Positions 9,285 through 19,977 of a stretch of 23,640 bases of DNA are shown here, one piece after another. Under the pieces are notes generated by a model. That model saw nothing but the letters and a program-made list of their open reading frames with translations. It made no database searches and was not told the origin of the DNA. Both the position numbers and the translations under genes were made by a program. The stretch spans positions 1 to 23,640 of the forward strand of contig MNCI01025099.1 in NCBI GenBank assembly GCA_015680685.1, in the 5' to 3' direction. Source of the stretch: Gnetum montanum (taxonomy: Eukaryota; Streptophyta; Gnetopsida; Gnetales; Gnetaceae). How positions within the stretch are numbered: position 1 is the stretch's first letter; every line of letters starts with the position of its first letter.

Positions 9285-10900
9285 ATGACCATAGGAAGAA
9301 GGATCATTTCAACCAAGGAAGAAATAACCCAGAACTAGAAGGGGCCAACAAGAACAAGCCTAGGAACAGGCAAAAGAAATCCATGCAATAGGACCTCTTC
9401 GGGAGGAGCCTAACGTAGAATCTATTAGACAGATTCCTGAAGAAGAGGTTGTAATAGAACAATCACAACGAAGAGAGGCACTAGTGCCCATACTAAGACT
9501 TGAAGTTAAGTTAACGTAAGCATGCCTTTACACAATCAGGCCCCATGATGTCCAACACTATAGTTCTTCAAGAAGTAAACTTCAGGCCATTCCTAGAGCA
9601 TGTTCCAGCAAAGGTGAAGATACAATTGCAAACCTCTTCCATGTGGCCAATCATTACTTCCAAATGGGCATGGTACATGGAAGAGATGTACGTCTTCTAA
9701 AAAAATAGAAGGGTAGGCTCCAAGGTGAAGATCAAGGATATTCAAGTGTTTTACTTGGTTGAAGCCATCGCATAGGCTCTTAGGTTGTCTAATTTTGGGA
9801 CATAATTGGTAGAGCTATTTATGTAGGCTAACCCAAGGGCTGAAAAGGAGTGGACCTAGTGGTGTTATAGGGTTGACCATAAAGATTTTGACACGCTCAC
9901 ATTGATGAAACATGTATACTTCAAGATAGTAGCCTATCACCTTAATTCGATGGTGAGGCCTAATAAGGTAACTACCTTCTCCGCCCAAGCATGCATTGCT
10001 CTAAGTAGAAGATTTCTAGCAAACCTTCTAAAATTGCTCAATCTAGAGATAGAAAAGCATTTCAAAGAAAATGAACATGAAAAGAAATCTTTCCTTTCCC
10101 ATGCCTCATCTAAAAACTTTGCGAAAGAGCAAGGATAATCTACTATGCTAACAACGCGATCAGGAATACTCCCATTGCCTCTTAGTCTAAGATGATGAAG
10201 GAAAAGACACTTATCATGTCCAAGGAAGAGGAGCAGCAACCACCACCTCTACCACCCACTCAAGAAACAATGCCAGACGCTCATGCAGCCATTAAGTGCT
10301 TACACAAAATTTGAGAACAACTCTTGCATGAGCAAGAGCAATGAGTAAAAATAAGTGGTGGAGATCCATCTATATATTGACTAGTGATGAGTCACCTTAA
10401 TGAAAGTGGTTCGAACAATTAGTTAGATGGAAGGAGGTGGCCCAATATTCTTAGCCTAATGAATATAGCTACTTGCGAGATCAAATCTCAGTGCCTGAGA
10501 GGTGACAATGTCTTTATCTCAACACCACTTATTCCTAGAAATCTTTGAGAATGCCACCTTCTTTTCGATGTGCTTGGAGGAGGATGAGGGAGCAACTATA
10601 CTGGTGATGTAGCACTAAGGATAGGAGATAGCTGCGAAAGGGGTTGCTAACCAAATTACAACAACACTTAATGCACCTACGACATCTATACTAGATGTAT
10701 CTACACTTCGAGATGTGCAGACATTCACAAGAACTATCAGTGGAAGATTAAGTGCAACCCAGCACGAAGAGTTTTTCTATGCTACACAAGACACGAGTTA
10801 CAACCACATGAACAATGAGATGAGATGGGGTATAGAAGGGATTGTAGAGATTGGGACATGAGGTAACTCACCTAGGGCATAGTGAATCCAACATGTAAAG
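9285..10900 (+). pseudogene. ORF1 of element A: plant transposon-associated protein in gag position, broken
   Basis: The ATG at 9285 follows the PBS directly. The frame is heavily damaged but can be followed against ORF2 of element C. Shared landmarks are SK...EMYVF..NRR near 9660-9710, YFKIVAYHL near 9918, ANLLKLLNLEIEKHF near 10020-10060, FPFPCLI.KLC near 10090, and DEGATILVMQH near 10580 followed by DVQTFTRT and a HEE stretch to about 10780. The PFPCLI-KLC block resembles the 'putative plant transposon protein' domain (Pfam PF20167 type) found in many plant gypsy polyproteins; I name this from memory with moderate confidence. The role is unknown, and the position after the PBS suggests a gag-like function. 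The ORF end is lost where the antisense D1 fragment begins. Confidence 0.6.
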
Positions 10901-11670
10901 CATGATTAATGTGTCATTAACCCATCGTTCCAAGATTAGGACCAAGTCCATTCCTCTGATTAGTGATACCGCATTGTTTCATCCCATGATGAGCAACCAT
11001 GAGAGTACCATAACAATAAGGCATATGATCACTTGGCATTTTATTCAAGGGAGAAGTGATTTTTGCTTTGTGGCACTTCCTTTGTTTTTTTTTGTTTTCT
11101 TTTTTTTTGAATGAATGAATCCAGAGAAGCCACCAACCTTTAAGCATGGGTGCATGTCTTTCTAGTGGGATCCCCTAGAACACCATTGGATCTTTCAGTA
11201 CCTTTTGATTACTCTTACTCCCATTTTGCGTTAGATCTACAAGGATCTTAGTACAGCCATGTTGCATGATAACTCTCACAGATGTCACCAAAGAGAATCC
11301 ACAAATCCCCTTGATGTCACACCCAAATCATTCCCTCTTAGTTCATCCTTCTTCATTCTATGTACAATGAGCACAAAATTAATTTTAAGTTTTAAGAATG
11401 TCAAGAATATCATTGTACCCACGACAAAACCTCTTATTTCTAGAATGGATGAATGGGTGTAATGGGCTCACTGTCCAAATAATTGATCGCTTGAGACTCA
11501 ATAACATAGAAAACATCTCAACCAATGAGCCACATGTGTGTTTTATTCATAGATGAGATTACTTATTAAAAGATAAAAAGATAAAACAAGAAATTGAAAA
11601 ACAAAAAACTGGAAAACAAAAAATTGTAAAATTAAGGAAAATGAAAAATATTTATTAATCCTTCTTGTTA

Positions 11671-12122
11671 TTAGAATGCAGGATATCCCCCATAACTAAA
11701 TGGTTGAGCATGGAAAGGATTAAAAAATGGAAGATGAGGGTCCTTGCATGTTGGAAACATTGAAACTTGGTCATACTTATGCCATTGGGGTTCATAGACT
11801 TGATTATAATAAGCATAGTGAGGCAATTTATAAGATGTGGTTCCTGGATAAAGAGTTGACCCACTATAATACTTGGGATTGTAAGATGGTATGCAAGGAT
11901 CGGGATGTCTCTCTCCATGGCTATATTCATTGGGCCATATGGTTGTTGGAGTGTTAATTGATGGCCCTAATGAAGTGACACGAGACATTGGGTTCGAAGT
12001 GAAGGATGTACCATAGTGTTGGACTTGTGCTAAGTTGGAGAATGCAGTGGCCTTGGAATTGTGTTGTCCCTTCCTACGGTTAGGTCTAAAGAAGGGATGC
12101 TTTTGATGTTGAGGAGGCCTCT
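11671..12122 (-). pseudogene. gag: gag C-terminal tail of D1
   Basis: This is an uninterrupted frame of about 150 codons ending in QPFSYGGYPAF and a stop, rich in Pro, Tyr, His and Asn. The gag of element C ends QPFSYGGYPPF at the homologous place, so the stop is the natural end of the protein and no protease is fused to it. The upstream part of the same gag continues at 19978-20670. An open frame of 168 codons runs a little further upstream, but its first codons are LTR sequence of element C. Confidence 0.7.
12118..12122 (+). repeat. Target site duplication of C, left copy
   Basis: CCTCT stands directly before the TGATGAGT end of element C and recurs directly after its ACTCATCA end. Five bp is the usual size for LTR retrotransposon integration. 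The unoccupied form of this site is visible at 17525-17529 in the homologous gag of C. Confidence 0.9.
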
Positions 12123-12846
12123 TGATGAGTGGCGAGGTACCCCAACACTCAACCATATGAATACAAGCATTACACATGCGATCTGGTCAAACTCTGCAGA
12201 CGGACTAGTTGTGGCATCTAGATAGTTAGCCTTAGGTCTTAGTTCATTGTCTTCCCACCTAGACTAGTATTAACTTTGTCACATATGGTTTAGTTCAGAG
12301 TGAGGTTTATGATATGTTTCTAACCTAATGCTACTCCTGAAGGTAATGGAAGATAATATTAACTAAGCTAAGGGAGAAATTGTGAGAAGCAATCTAGCTA
12401 GCCTAAGTGTGATGAGCATCCATTCCTCGATTATCCGTATACACCTTGGACTTCGTGCATGACTACCACTAGGATTACCAAGCATAGATCCTAGGTATGC
12501 TACTGGGTTACCAAGCTATCATACTTAAGTGCTCATAATCAAGTTGTATTCATTCTGCGTTTAACAGGAGTTTAAGGGTGAGAAGAGATTAACTAGGAAA
12601 GTAGTAAATAACAATTAATTAAATAGTTAAGCTAAGTGAATGCTACAATGATGAAGTAATCTCAATTTTATTGTCGATCATGTGCGTGTCCAAGTACGTC
12701 ACACTCGAATAAAGGATGCCGTACAATTACATTCACCACACTACGGGCATACAGTAGGAGGAAAAGGGTTGAGAGGAAAAACAAGAACTAAAACTTAACA
12801 CTTAAACTAAAACTGACAAAAATCTTTCATCTCCTAACTAACTCCT

Positions 12847-12857
12847 TTTATTTATAG
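12847..12857 (-). promoter_or_regulatory. TATA box of the C 3' LTR
   Basis: On the - strand CTATAAATAAA lies just downstream of the 33-bp U3 repeats. The equivalent in the other LTR is at 19922-19927. Confidence 0.65.
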
Positions 12858-12868
12858 ATGAGGAGACA

Positions 12869-12967
12869 GGCTATGATATTGCATACACGATATCGCAGTG
12901 GGGCTATGATATCACGCACACGATATTGCAGCGAGGCTATGATATCATGTACGCAATATCACAGTGA
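12869..12967 (-). repeat. Three 33-bp tandem repeats in U3 with GATATC dyads
   Basis: Units at 12869-12901, 12902-12934 and 12935-12967 all start GGCTATGATAT on the + strand and contain a second GATATY or CAATATC site about 10 bp on, giving two half-turn-spaced dyads per unit. The 5' LTR retains only about one shortened unit (19950-19970). Their position directly upstream of the TATA box suggests an enhancer. Confidence 0.8.
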
Positions 12968-12986
12968 AATAAATGATGACTCATCA

Positions 12987-13000
12987 TACCCCAACAACTG
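12987..13000 (-). other. Polypurine-like tract next to the C 3' LTR
   Basis: The - strand reads CAGTTGTTGGGGTA immediately before TGATGAGTC. It is only partly purine, but the GGGG block at the LTR edge is where the plus-strand primer should form. The orientation agrees with gag and the PBS. Confidence 0.4.
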
Positions 13001-13151
13001 AATAAAAACTCATCCTCAAGTTACAGTGATTACACAGTGGATAGGTATGGGATTATTGGATGGTGAAAATGGGGTTATGCAGCAATGAGGAATGAAAACA
13101 AAACAAAGACACAACACAAAGAATGTGCTACAACTACAAAATTTGTGGAAC

Positions 13152-15908
13152 TCATGTAGTTCCAGGTGGCGGTGGATCCTCCATACGTGCTTTTCCCTTG
13201 TCTTACGCTCTAGGTCTTGGGACTTGATGGCGTTGAAGTATGCCTTGGAGTTTCCCCTCTTCGATCCAGGGATCCTATGCCATCCATGCTAATGTTATGA
13301 TGTTTGATGGAGTAGGCACCTCCCATGGGTAGGGTAGTTGCGGAAACATTTGATTGGCCTTAACATACCAAGCCACAAACACCCATCGTTCCTCTTCATA
13401 GGCTCTAGCTTTATCCCTATATTCTTGAAAATCCATAAGTTGTCAAACCAGATCTGTTGCGAGAATTTTTTAGCCTTGGTAGCTTGCCTTCACCACCTCA
13501 AGTTCAGAATTTATGATCTCTAGTTTTTCCAATAACTTCTTGCAAATTTTGCTTCGTATTTGACATAGGTGGTCACTACTTGTTGTTCAAGCTCTGTCCT
13601 CAGGCACCTTGTTGTTAACATGGCAAGGTTGGCATATCGTAGTCTTGCCAACTCCATGTATTTCATTAGATCCTGAATCTGTATGTCCTGATTCTTAACT
13701 TCTACCTAGTGGGCAAACACATATGTGTCCAATATGGCCCACCAATCAGTGTGTTGAGCACTTATAGCATTGATGTGGGCCTTGGTCATACGGATCTCCT
13801 TTTCAAGGATCTGTTTGTACATCCCCACCTGGTCTCAGAAGTGCTCCTTTAGCTTTTCATGTTGTTTAGCCTCATTTTGCCACGTGCTGATTTTGATAGT
13901 TATCTTTTGATGGATTACATGTACCTTCTCCATTGAGAGGGTTCTATTCTCCTTGGCTAAATGGCTCATGTCTTGGTTGACCTGGATGAATTATTATTGC
14001 AACTGATGAAAGTGTTCTTCGAGAACGTTCTTTTGCTTTTTCACAGAGGTCAATTGAAGGTTGGTGGCAATAAGATGTTTATTTTCTTCTTGTAAGGCGT
14101 TGAGTGTTTTGAGATGCACATGAGTTTGCACCTGTGCTTTAGAAGCATCCCAAAAAGACTTCTCTTTTTCCTCTGCCACCTCTTATTCTCTGTTAATAGC
14201 TTGGTTAGTCGCTCAGCTCTAAAGCTGTCTAGCTAGTCTCCGAGAACAAATTGCAAAGGGTCCTACTATGCTGCTTGTAGGGCCATGAGTTGTTCTTACA
14301 ATCTCTGCATCTATGCTTCAGCATGCTCGGCCCTCACTTCTATTAAAATCAGCTTTCCCTTTGTGAAAATGAGGTCTGACTGAATGCTGTAACATCTTGA
14401 GGGATGTCAAATAGGGATGTCATTACTTATCCTATTTGTAGCAATCGATCAAGCACATCCTCATGTTTCGCAAGAGTCATTGAGGTTCTGGCCAAAGTTT
14501 GAGCATCCCATGCTCTTGTGAGATCTACCGGTAGTACAATAGGTACATTGAATGATTCTTTGATGTGGTCTGTGACCACCTCTATGGCTCCTAAAGCATC
14601 CTGGTGTTGCATGACCTCCACAGTGGCCCCTTCATCAATTTCTAACTACACTTGGAAAGATGTCGCATTCCCTGAGATCTATTGTGACCAAACGCTTTTC
14701 CATCCTTTTGTATGAATAGACATTTTACTCCTTGTGTGATCCAAAGAAACTGCAGGCTACATGGAATCGTCAATGACGTAGAAGAGATTGGCATCTTCAC
14801 GACTTCCTCAACTAACTGTTTTGGTGATGGCCTTGAGATGGCTCATCGACGGTCTATAATCTTGTGGTGGTGACGACTAATCCTAGCCCATGCTAGGCCC
14901 TACTTCCTATTTTTGGCTAGATCTGGCAAGTTGAGTTGCAGTTGGTCCAACCGTTTGTTCTTCTTCTTCTTCTGGTCGCAGCATCTCACCAGTGATTTTC
15001 CATGTGGTTGGTGGCTTTAACAGTTTAGCATATGAAGCATTTTTGGCTTTTCAGAGGACATCATTGGTGTACCCCCTGATACCAGCACATCGGCAAAGCT
15101 TTTTGATAAGACAAGGGAAGGGCAATGACATCTTTCCTATCTTCCGTTCCTCAAACCGCCTCAGGATCTCCGTTAAGTATAGATGAGGTAGGTTAGCATT
15201 AACCTTCCCCATCAGCACTACACACCCTCTTGCTACATACGTTGATATTCTTTTTAAGCCCTTTGTGGGGAAGAGGTGATAAGTTCCAATTTTGAAGTAG
15301 ATCCTCTCTTCTGTCGTCAACTCACCAAATGTATTTTCTCTACCATACGCCCTTTCCAACCAATCCCATTGCACATCAGGGTCTGAACGGGTGGGTAACT
15401 GAGCAACCTTGGGCCCTATATTCAGAAGGTTTAATTCTTTTGAAATGGCCTATATGGAGAAATCAACTGACACACCATAGATGTTGACAGTGGTGCCTTG
15501 CTCTCTATTGTGCCAGAATTGGTACATCTCCCCTAGGTACTAGGCATCGCTTTTGGAGAGGGTAGGCCACAAGGGAGATCCTTTGAGGTGATCCTTAATA
15601 GCCTCAAGAGCGAACTCTGCAAAAGATTCAAAGTTTAATTCCAAAATCACCGTAGTGAATGTGAACTTTTTGTGGATGGCTTGAACACAATCTTGGGGCA
15701 ATGTGAGATGTTGTCCCTGTTCAGGCACTGCAATAGCTTCTCCTTCTGCCTGCCCGAACTATATGGTAGTAGGGTCCTCTTGATGAATGCTAAATGATTG
15801 TTCCTCCTATTTTTCATGTTATTTGGCAGGATCTTGTCTTCCACCTCTCCTAGTTCGTTTGCTTCCGCCTTGAGTAGGACCTTCCTTTTGTCCACGTTTT
15901 GGGGCCAT
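13152..15908 (-). pseudogene. ORF2 of element C: plant transposon-associated protein, broken
   Basis: The ATG at 15908 starts MAPKRG and a basic N-terminus; the frame can be followed for about 918 codons to a TGA at 13152-13154, with stops and frameshifts. The best-preserved core (15374-15051) has YFKIGTYHL, VNANLPHLYLTEILRRF and MSLPFPCLIKKLCRCAGI, resembling the PF20167-type plant transposon protein domain (recalled, not searched). An acidic EEEEE patch follows near 14970. Then comes DEGATVEVMQHQD (near 14620), and a coiled-coil-like segment lies at 14179-13994. Element A's ORF1 shares the same blocks in the same order. Here the gene lies downstream of gag, between a promoter-like leader and the 3' LTR, the place of 'additional ORFs' in some Tat-clade elements. 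Its biochemical role is unknown. Confidence 0.65.
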
Positions 15909-16423
15909 CTGCAATCACACGGGGTCAAGCATTAGTAAGGTTGTTTTTGAAGTTAAGCTATACGTTACTGGTTGCCTTAATTAATGAACTTATTTTATCT
16001 TCGTATGATATTTCCCGAAAGATTGTAATAATGAGTTCATTTTACTTAGGTGGTTTCCAATTTTAATTTCTTGGCGTACCTAAGGGATTAAATGATTTTT
16101 TGGCACAATTATTATAAATGTTATAGCTAATTACCCTGAAAAATGTCCTTTGGGTGATGATAAATTCCAAAAAAATTAGATGCTATTCGGCAGGTGTCCC
16201 TCCTCCATGACTAAGCTGAACACTCTGGGTTCAAGTAGGTTTAGATGGAATTAAAATCGGAGTACCAGCGAGCGAGATATGGATAGGAAGGCAAGGGTCA
16301 CACAATCGCAAGTCGTAGAGAAAAAATTCAAAAACTCCTCCCCGTGGAAATGGCAAAATGATGCTAAGTGTTGCAGCGAGGGTACCTATTTATAGGTAAA
16401 TAGGACGCNAGGTTTTTTGGGAT
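15909..16423 (-). promoter_or_regulatory. Promoter-like leader of C ORF2 with TATA box and splice-acceptor-like end
   Basis: On the - strand TATAAATA (16394-16387) sits inside an 8-bp perfect dyad, CCTATTTA/TAAATAGG (16385-16404). About 480 bp later the sequence GTGATTGCAG stands directly before the ATG of ORF2, as an intron 3' end would. The - strand near 16215 carries CTTAGTCATGGAGGAG, also found at 21975 in element A. It could instead be the remnant of a small LTR of a separate element. It contains the N at 16409. Confidence 0.45.
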
Positions 16424-17077
16424 GCGTATGATCACTTTGCGTTTTATTCAAGGGAGACGTGATTTTTGTTTTGTGGAACTTCCTTTGTTTTTTTTAATCT
16501 TTTTTTGAATGCTGAATGTAGAGAAGCCTTCAACCTTCAAGCATGGGTGCATGTCTTTCTAGTGGGGCCCCTTAGAACCACATTGGATTTTTGAGTGCCC
16601 TTTTGATTACTCTTACTCCCATTTTTTGTTAGATCTACAAGGATCTTAGTACAACCACGTTGCATGATAACTCCCACAGATGTCACCAAAGAGAATTCGC
16701 AAGTCCCCTTGATGTCACACCCTAATTATTCCTTCTTGGTCCATCCTTCTTCATTCTGGGTACAATGAACACCAAATTAATTTTAAGTTTTAAAAATGTT
16801 AAGAATAACATTGTACCCTTGAACAGAACCTCTTATTTGTAGAATGGATGAGTGGGTGTAATGGGCTCACTGTCCACATAATTGATCGTTCGACACTTGA
16901 TAACATAGAACACACCTCAACCAATAATCCACATGAGTGCTTTATTTGTGGATGAGATTACTTATAAAAATGAAAAAAGATAAAAAGATAAAACAAGAAA
17001 TTGAAAAATGAAAAACTGGAAAATAAAAAGTTGTAAAATTAAACAAAATAAAAAGTGGTTATTAATCCTACTTGTTA
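16424..17077 (-). other. Noncoding spacer of C after gag (copy of 11028-11670)
   Basis: This AT-rich stretch after the gag stop starts with T-rich runs on the - strand and has no ORF of note. It is the counterpart of the D1 spacer. Both copies lose similarity at the same point, TGATCATAYGC on the - strand, which suggests that this is a natural boundary of the family or an old junction. Confidence 0.6.
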
Positions 17078-19033
17078 CTAGAATGGGGGATATCCCCCAT
17101 AACTAAACGGTTGAGCATAGTGAGGATTAATAAATGAAGGATGAGGATCTTTGCATGTTGGAAATATTGGAACTTGATCATACCTACCCCATTGGGGTTC
17201 ACACACTTGATTATAGTAAGCATAGTGGGACACTTTATAAGATGTGGTTTTTGGGTAAATATTTGACCCACTATGATGTTTGTGACCGTTAGATGGTATG
17301 CAAGGATTAGGATGTTGCTTTCCATGGCTGGGTTCATTGGGCTGTATGGTTGTTGGAGTGTTTTTTGGTGGCCCTAATGAAGTAACACGCGGCATTGGGT
17401 TCAAAGATAAGGGTGCACCATAGTGTTGGGCTTGTGTCAAGTTAGAGGTTGCACTAGCCTTAGAATTGTGTTGTCCCTTCCTAGGGTCATTCCTAAAGAA
17501 GGGACACCTTCGATGTTGAGGAGGCCTCTCACTACTATTGGCAATAGTAGCACAAGCAACATTCGTGGGTTGTTGCTATGGTATAGGCACCTTAGGAACA
17601 GTTGGTGGTGATGTAGAAGGAGGGAAAGGATGAGAATGTTGAAAATTAGGAGAAGTGTAGGATACACAAGGTGGTGGTTGTGTTGAAGGCATGGGCTAAT
17701 AGTATTGAGGAGAATGGTAATGTGATGAGATAGAGTATGTTGGCCTAGTTGGAGAAACAAGGTACTTGACTAGATAAGCATTTGGGTTCGGAAGATATGA
17801 AGGGTGTCTTCAATTTAGGGGTGGCTTTCCCCACGACTAGGATTATTTCCACTGTGATCGAACACAGTATCTCTATATGAACTCTGGATGTAACATGCTT
17901 TCCCAATACTCATATAAATGTAACAAGATTGGGCATTGGCCCTTGGGGTGATTGTACAAGCAAATGTTGCATTCATAAATATGATTGACAATTCTTATTT
18001 TCCTTATCCCTTCATTTTGATTGTCTACCAATACTTTGTCCTGCTTCTTGGGTTGTCAAAACTTTATCTCCAATGATATTGATATATTCTCCACACTTTT
18101 TATATGTCCATTCCAACATCTTTTTGATCTTTGCCTCGAATTCTTCTAATGATTTTTGTATTGGAAAAGATGGTTCTTCCACCTTGGGATTGGTTGGTTT
18201 CTCCTTTTCATGATCATGGACCTTTGTTAAGTTGAGATTTTGGTCCTGTTGATGTTTTTCAACACTCTCCCATCTAGCCATTTCTCCTTCTTCCTTTGCT
18301 ACCCACTTAACAAGCTCTTGGATTTGATGGGTTCATAGTTTATATAGTTGGCCTTGGGCATACATCCCTAGGGTATCTCTTGTTTCATCACAAAGCCCAT
18401 CAATGATATGGTACATTAGCCTTTCCTCGGAAAACCCATGGCCTGGACAATTGTTTAACAATGCATAATATCTTTCTAAGGCCATGTCCAAGGGTTCATG
18501 TTGTGCTTGTTTCCACTCTTGGAGTTTTTTCCTCAAGGCTAACACTCTTGCGTAGGTTTGATATATTTCGTTAAAGAGTTCTACCATTGTTGGCCAACAT
18601 CGTATTGAATTTTTTTTCAATGATCTATACCATAATTTTGCTTCGTCAATGAGTGTCATAGGGAATAGCTTGAGTTTTTGCCAACTGTTATCAATGTTGT
18701 TCCATGTATAGGCATCGTAGAAGGCTTGTAAATGTTGATGTCGATCTAAGTCATAGCCTCCTGAAAATTTTGGTATGTTGTTTACATCGAGCCTAGGTAG
18801 ACATCTCTCTTTACGATGCCTACGGGAGATTCAAATGGCCTCTTGTATTTGCGTTAGGCTTGTAGCGGCCAATAGGGGTTCATCATCATCAGGTAAGTTA
18901 GGCTTTCATGTGTGGGGATGGTGTTGCTTTCATTTAGGTTTATAAGAAACCCCCACCCCGGGTTACGTACTGCAATCTTCATTGTCATATAATTCGTTGG
19001 TTCTCCAATGAACTTCCTCACTGGGTGTGGCAT
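17078..19033 (-). pseudogene. gag: gag of element C, broken
   Basis: I choose the ATG at 19033 (MPHPVRKFIGEPTNY), about 140 bases after the PBS; the family-typical length of roughly 650 codons is then reached. The order is as follows. The retrotransposon gag core (18780-18340) has IPKFSGGYDLD, HLQAF, KLKLFP, EAKLWYRSL, HEPLD and HIIDGL, and includes an open stretch of 108 codons. A charged helical segment lies at 18281-18012. The zinc knuckle at 17971-17933 reads CNICLYNHPKGQC. A Pro/Tyr/His-rich tail ends QPFSYGGYPPF. Frameshifts and stops interrupt the middle and the tail. It has no protease fusion. It is homologous to the gag of E and D1. Confidence 0.8.
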
Positions 19034-19175
19034 TGTTATAGTCTTGTAGGAGAACCATGGTTGTGGAGTTGTGTGTGAATTTATGTGTGACTTTTTATAA
19101 TTATTTCTTTTTAAAAGATATATCGTTAATTCCTCTACAACGACCTTGTATGATATAACTAATCTAGATAACTAG

Positions 19176-19191
19176 CACGACAATGGCGCTA
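19176..19191 (-). other. Primer binding site of C, tRNA-Asp type
   Basis: On the - strand TAGCGCCATTGTCGTG starts one base after the 5' LTR end. It corresponds to TGGCGCCGTTGCCGGG, the complement of the plant tRNA-Asp 3' end, with mostly transition mismatches. It fixes the orientation of C as minus and matches the PBS type of element E. Confidence 0.75.
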
Positions 19192-19192
19192 A

Positions 19193-19977
19193 TGATGAGT
19201 GGTGAGGTACCCCAACACTCAACCATACGAATATGAGCGTTACACGTGCAATCCGGTCAAACTCTCCAGACGGACTAGTTGTGGCATCTAGATAGTTAGC
19301 CTTAGGTCATAGTTCACTGTCTTCCCACCTAGACTAGTATTAAATTTTTCACATATGGTTTAGTCTAGAGTGAGCTGTATGATATGTTTCTACCCTAATG
19401 CTACTCCTGAAGGCAATGGAAGATAATATTAACTAAGCTAAGGGAGAAAGGGTGAGAAGGAATCTAGCTAGCCTAAGTGCGATGAGCATCCATTCCTCGA
19501 TTATTTGTACTTACCTTGGACTTCGTGGATGACTAGCACTGGGATTACCAAGTGCAGATCCTAGGTACGCTACTAGGTTACCAAGCAATCACACTTAAGT
19601 GCTCGTAATCTAGTCATATTCATTCCGCATTTAACAAGAGTTTAAGGGTGAGAAGAGATTAACTAGGAAAGCAGTAAATAACAATTAATTAAATAGTTAA
19701 GCTAAGTGAATGCTGCAATGATGAAGTAATCTTGATCCTTATTACCGATCATGTGTGTGTCCAAGTACATCACACTCGAATAAAGGATGTCATACAATTA
19801 CATTCACCACACTCGAGGAATACATTGGGAGGAAAAGGGTTGAGAGGAAAAACAAGAACTAAAACTTAACACTTAAACTAAAACTGACAAAAAGCTTTCA
19901 TCTCCTAACTGACTCCTCTTATTTATAGATGAGGAGACAGGCTACGATATCGTGGCGAACTAAATGGCGACTCATCA
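19193..19977 (-). repeat. 5' LTR of element C (785 bp)
   Basis: It has the same ends and the same TATA context (19922-19927 on the - strand) as the 3' copy. It is shorter mainly because the U3 33-bp repeats are reduced to about one unit. The PBS adjoins its 19193 edge. Confidence 0.9.

Larger units (their letters stand above)
11028..12122 (-). mobile_element. D1 fragment, 3' portion: gag tail plus downstream spacer of a C-like element
   Basis: It reads on the - strand and matches 16424-17529 inside element C at roughly 90% by eye. It comprises the C-terminal gag tail (12122-11671) and about 640 bp of noncoding spacer (11670-11028). Homology to C stops near TATGATCAC at 11033, where element A's ORF1 remnant begins. 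The other half of D1 lies at 19978-20670; the two were separated by the insertion of C. No LTR or target duplication is visible at the outer ends, so D1 is a fragment rather than a complete insertion. Confidence 0.75.
12123..12986 (-). repeat. 3' LTR of element C (864 bp)
   Basis: It aligns along its length with 19193-19977. I counted about 70 differences in 785 aligned bases (about 91% identity), plus a copy-number difference in the U3 repeats. The perfect 8-bp inverted ends TGATGAGT/ACTCATCA define the borders. Confidence 0.9.
12123..19977 (-). mobile_element. Element C: complete nested LTR retrotransposon, 7855 bp
   Basis: It is bounded by two related direct repeats with ends TGATGAGT...ACTCATCA and flanked by CCTCT on both sides. 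Read on the - strand it shows 5' LTR (19193-19977), PBS (19176-19191), gag (19033-17078), a noncoding spacer (17077-16424), a promoter-like leader, ORF2 (15908-13152), a GGGG-bearing polypurine-like site and the 3' LTR (12123-12986). It has no protease, reverse transcriptase or integrase, so it must have moved with enzymes supplied in trans, as gag-only TR-GAG elements are thought to do. It is inserted into D1, a copy of its own type of gag, in the same orientation. Confidence 0.9.

Noticed and set aside
11671-12177. 168-codon ORF on the - strand as a gene of its own
   Set aside because: Its first codons lie in the LTR of element C; the rest is the gag tail of D1. It is a chance fusion at the insertion edge.
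12869-12967. CRISPR-like regular repeats
   Set aside because: The 33-bp units abut without spacers and lie in an LTR of a plant retrotransposon.
13092-13292. Small + strand ORFs within 13000-15200
   Set aside because: They lie antisense to ORF2 of C and show no similarity or composition of their own.
17437-17760. 107-codon leucine-rich ORF on the - strand that could suggest a membrane protein
   Set aside because: It is an out-of-frame or frameshifted reading of the Pro/Tyr/His-rich gag tail of C; the homologous D1 region reads differently in the true frame.
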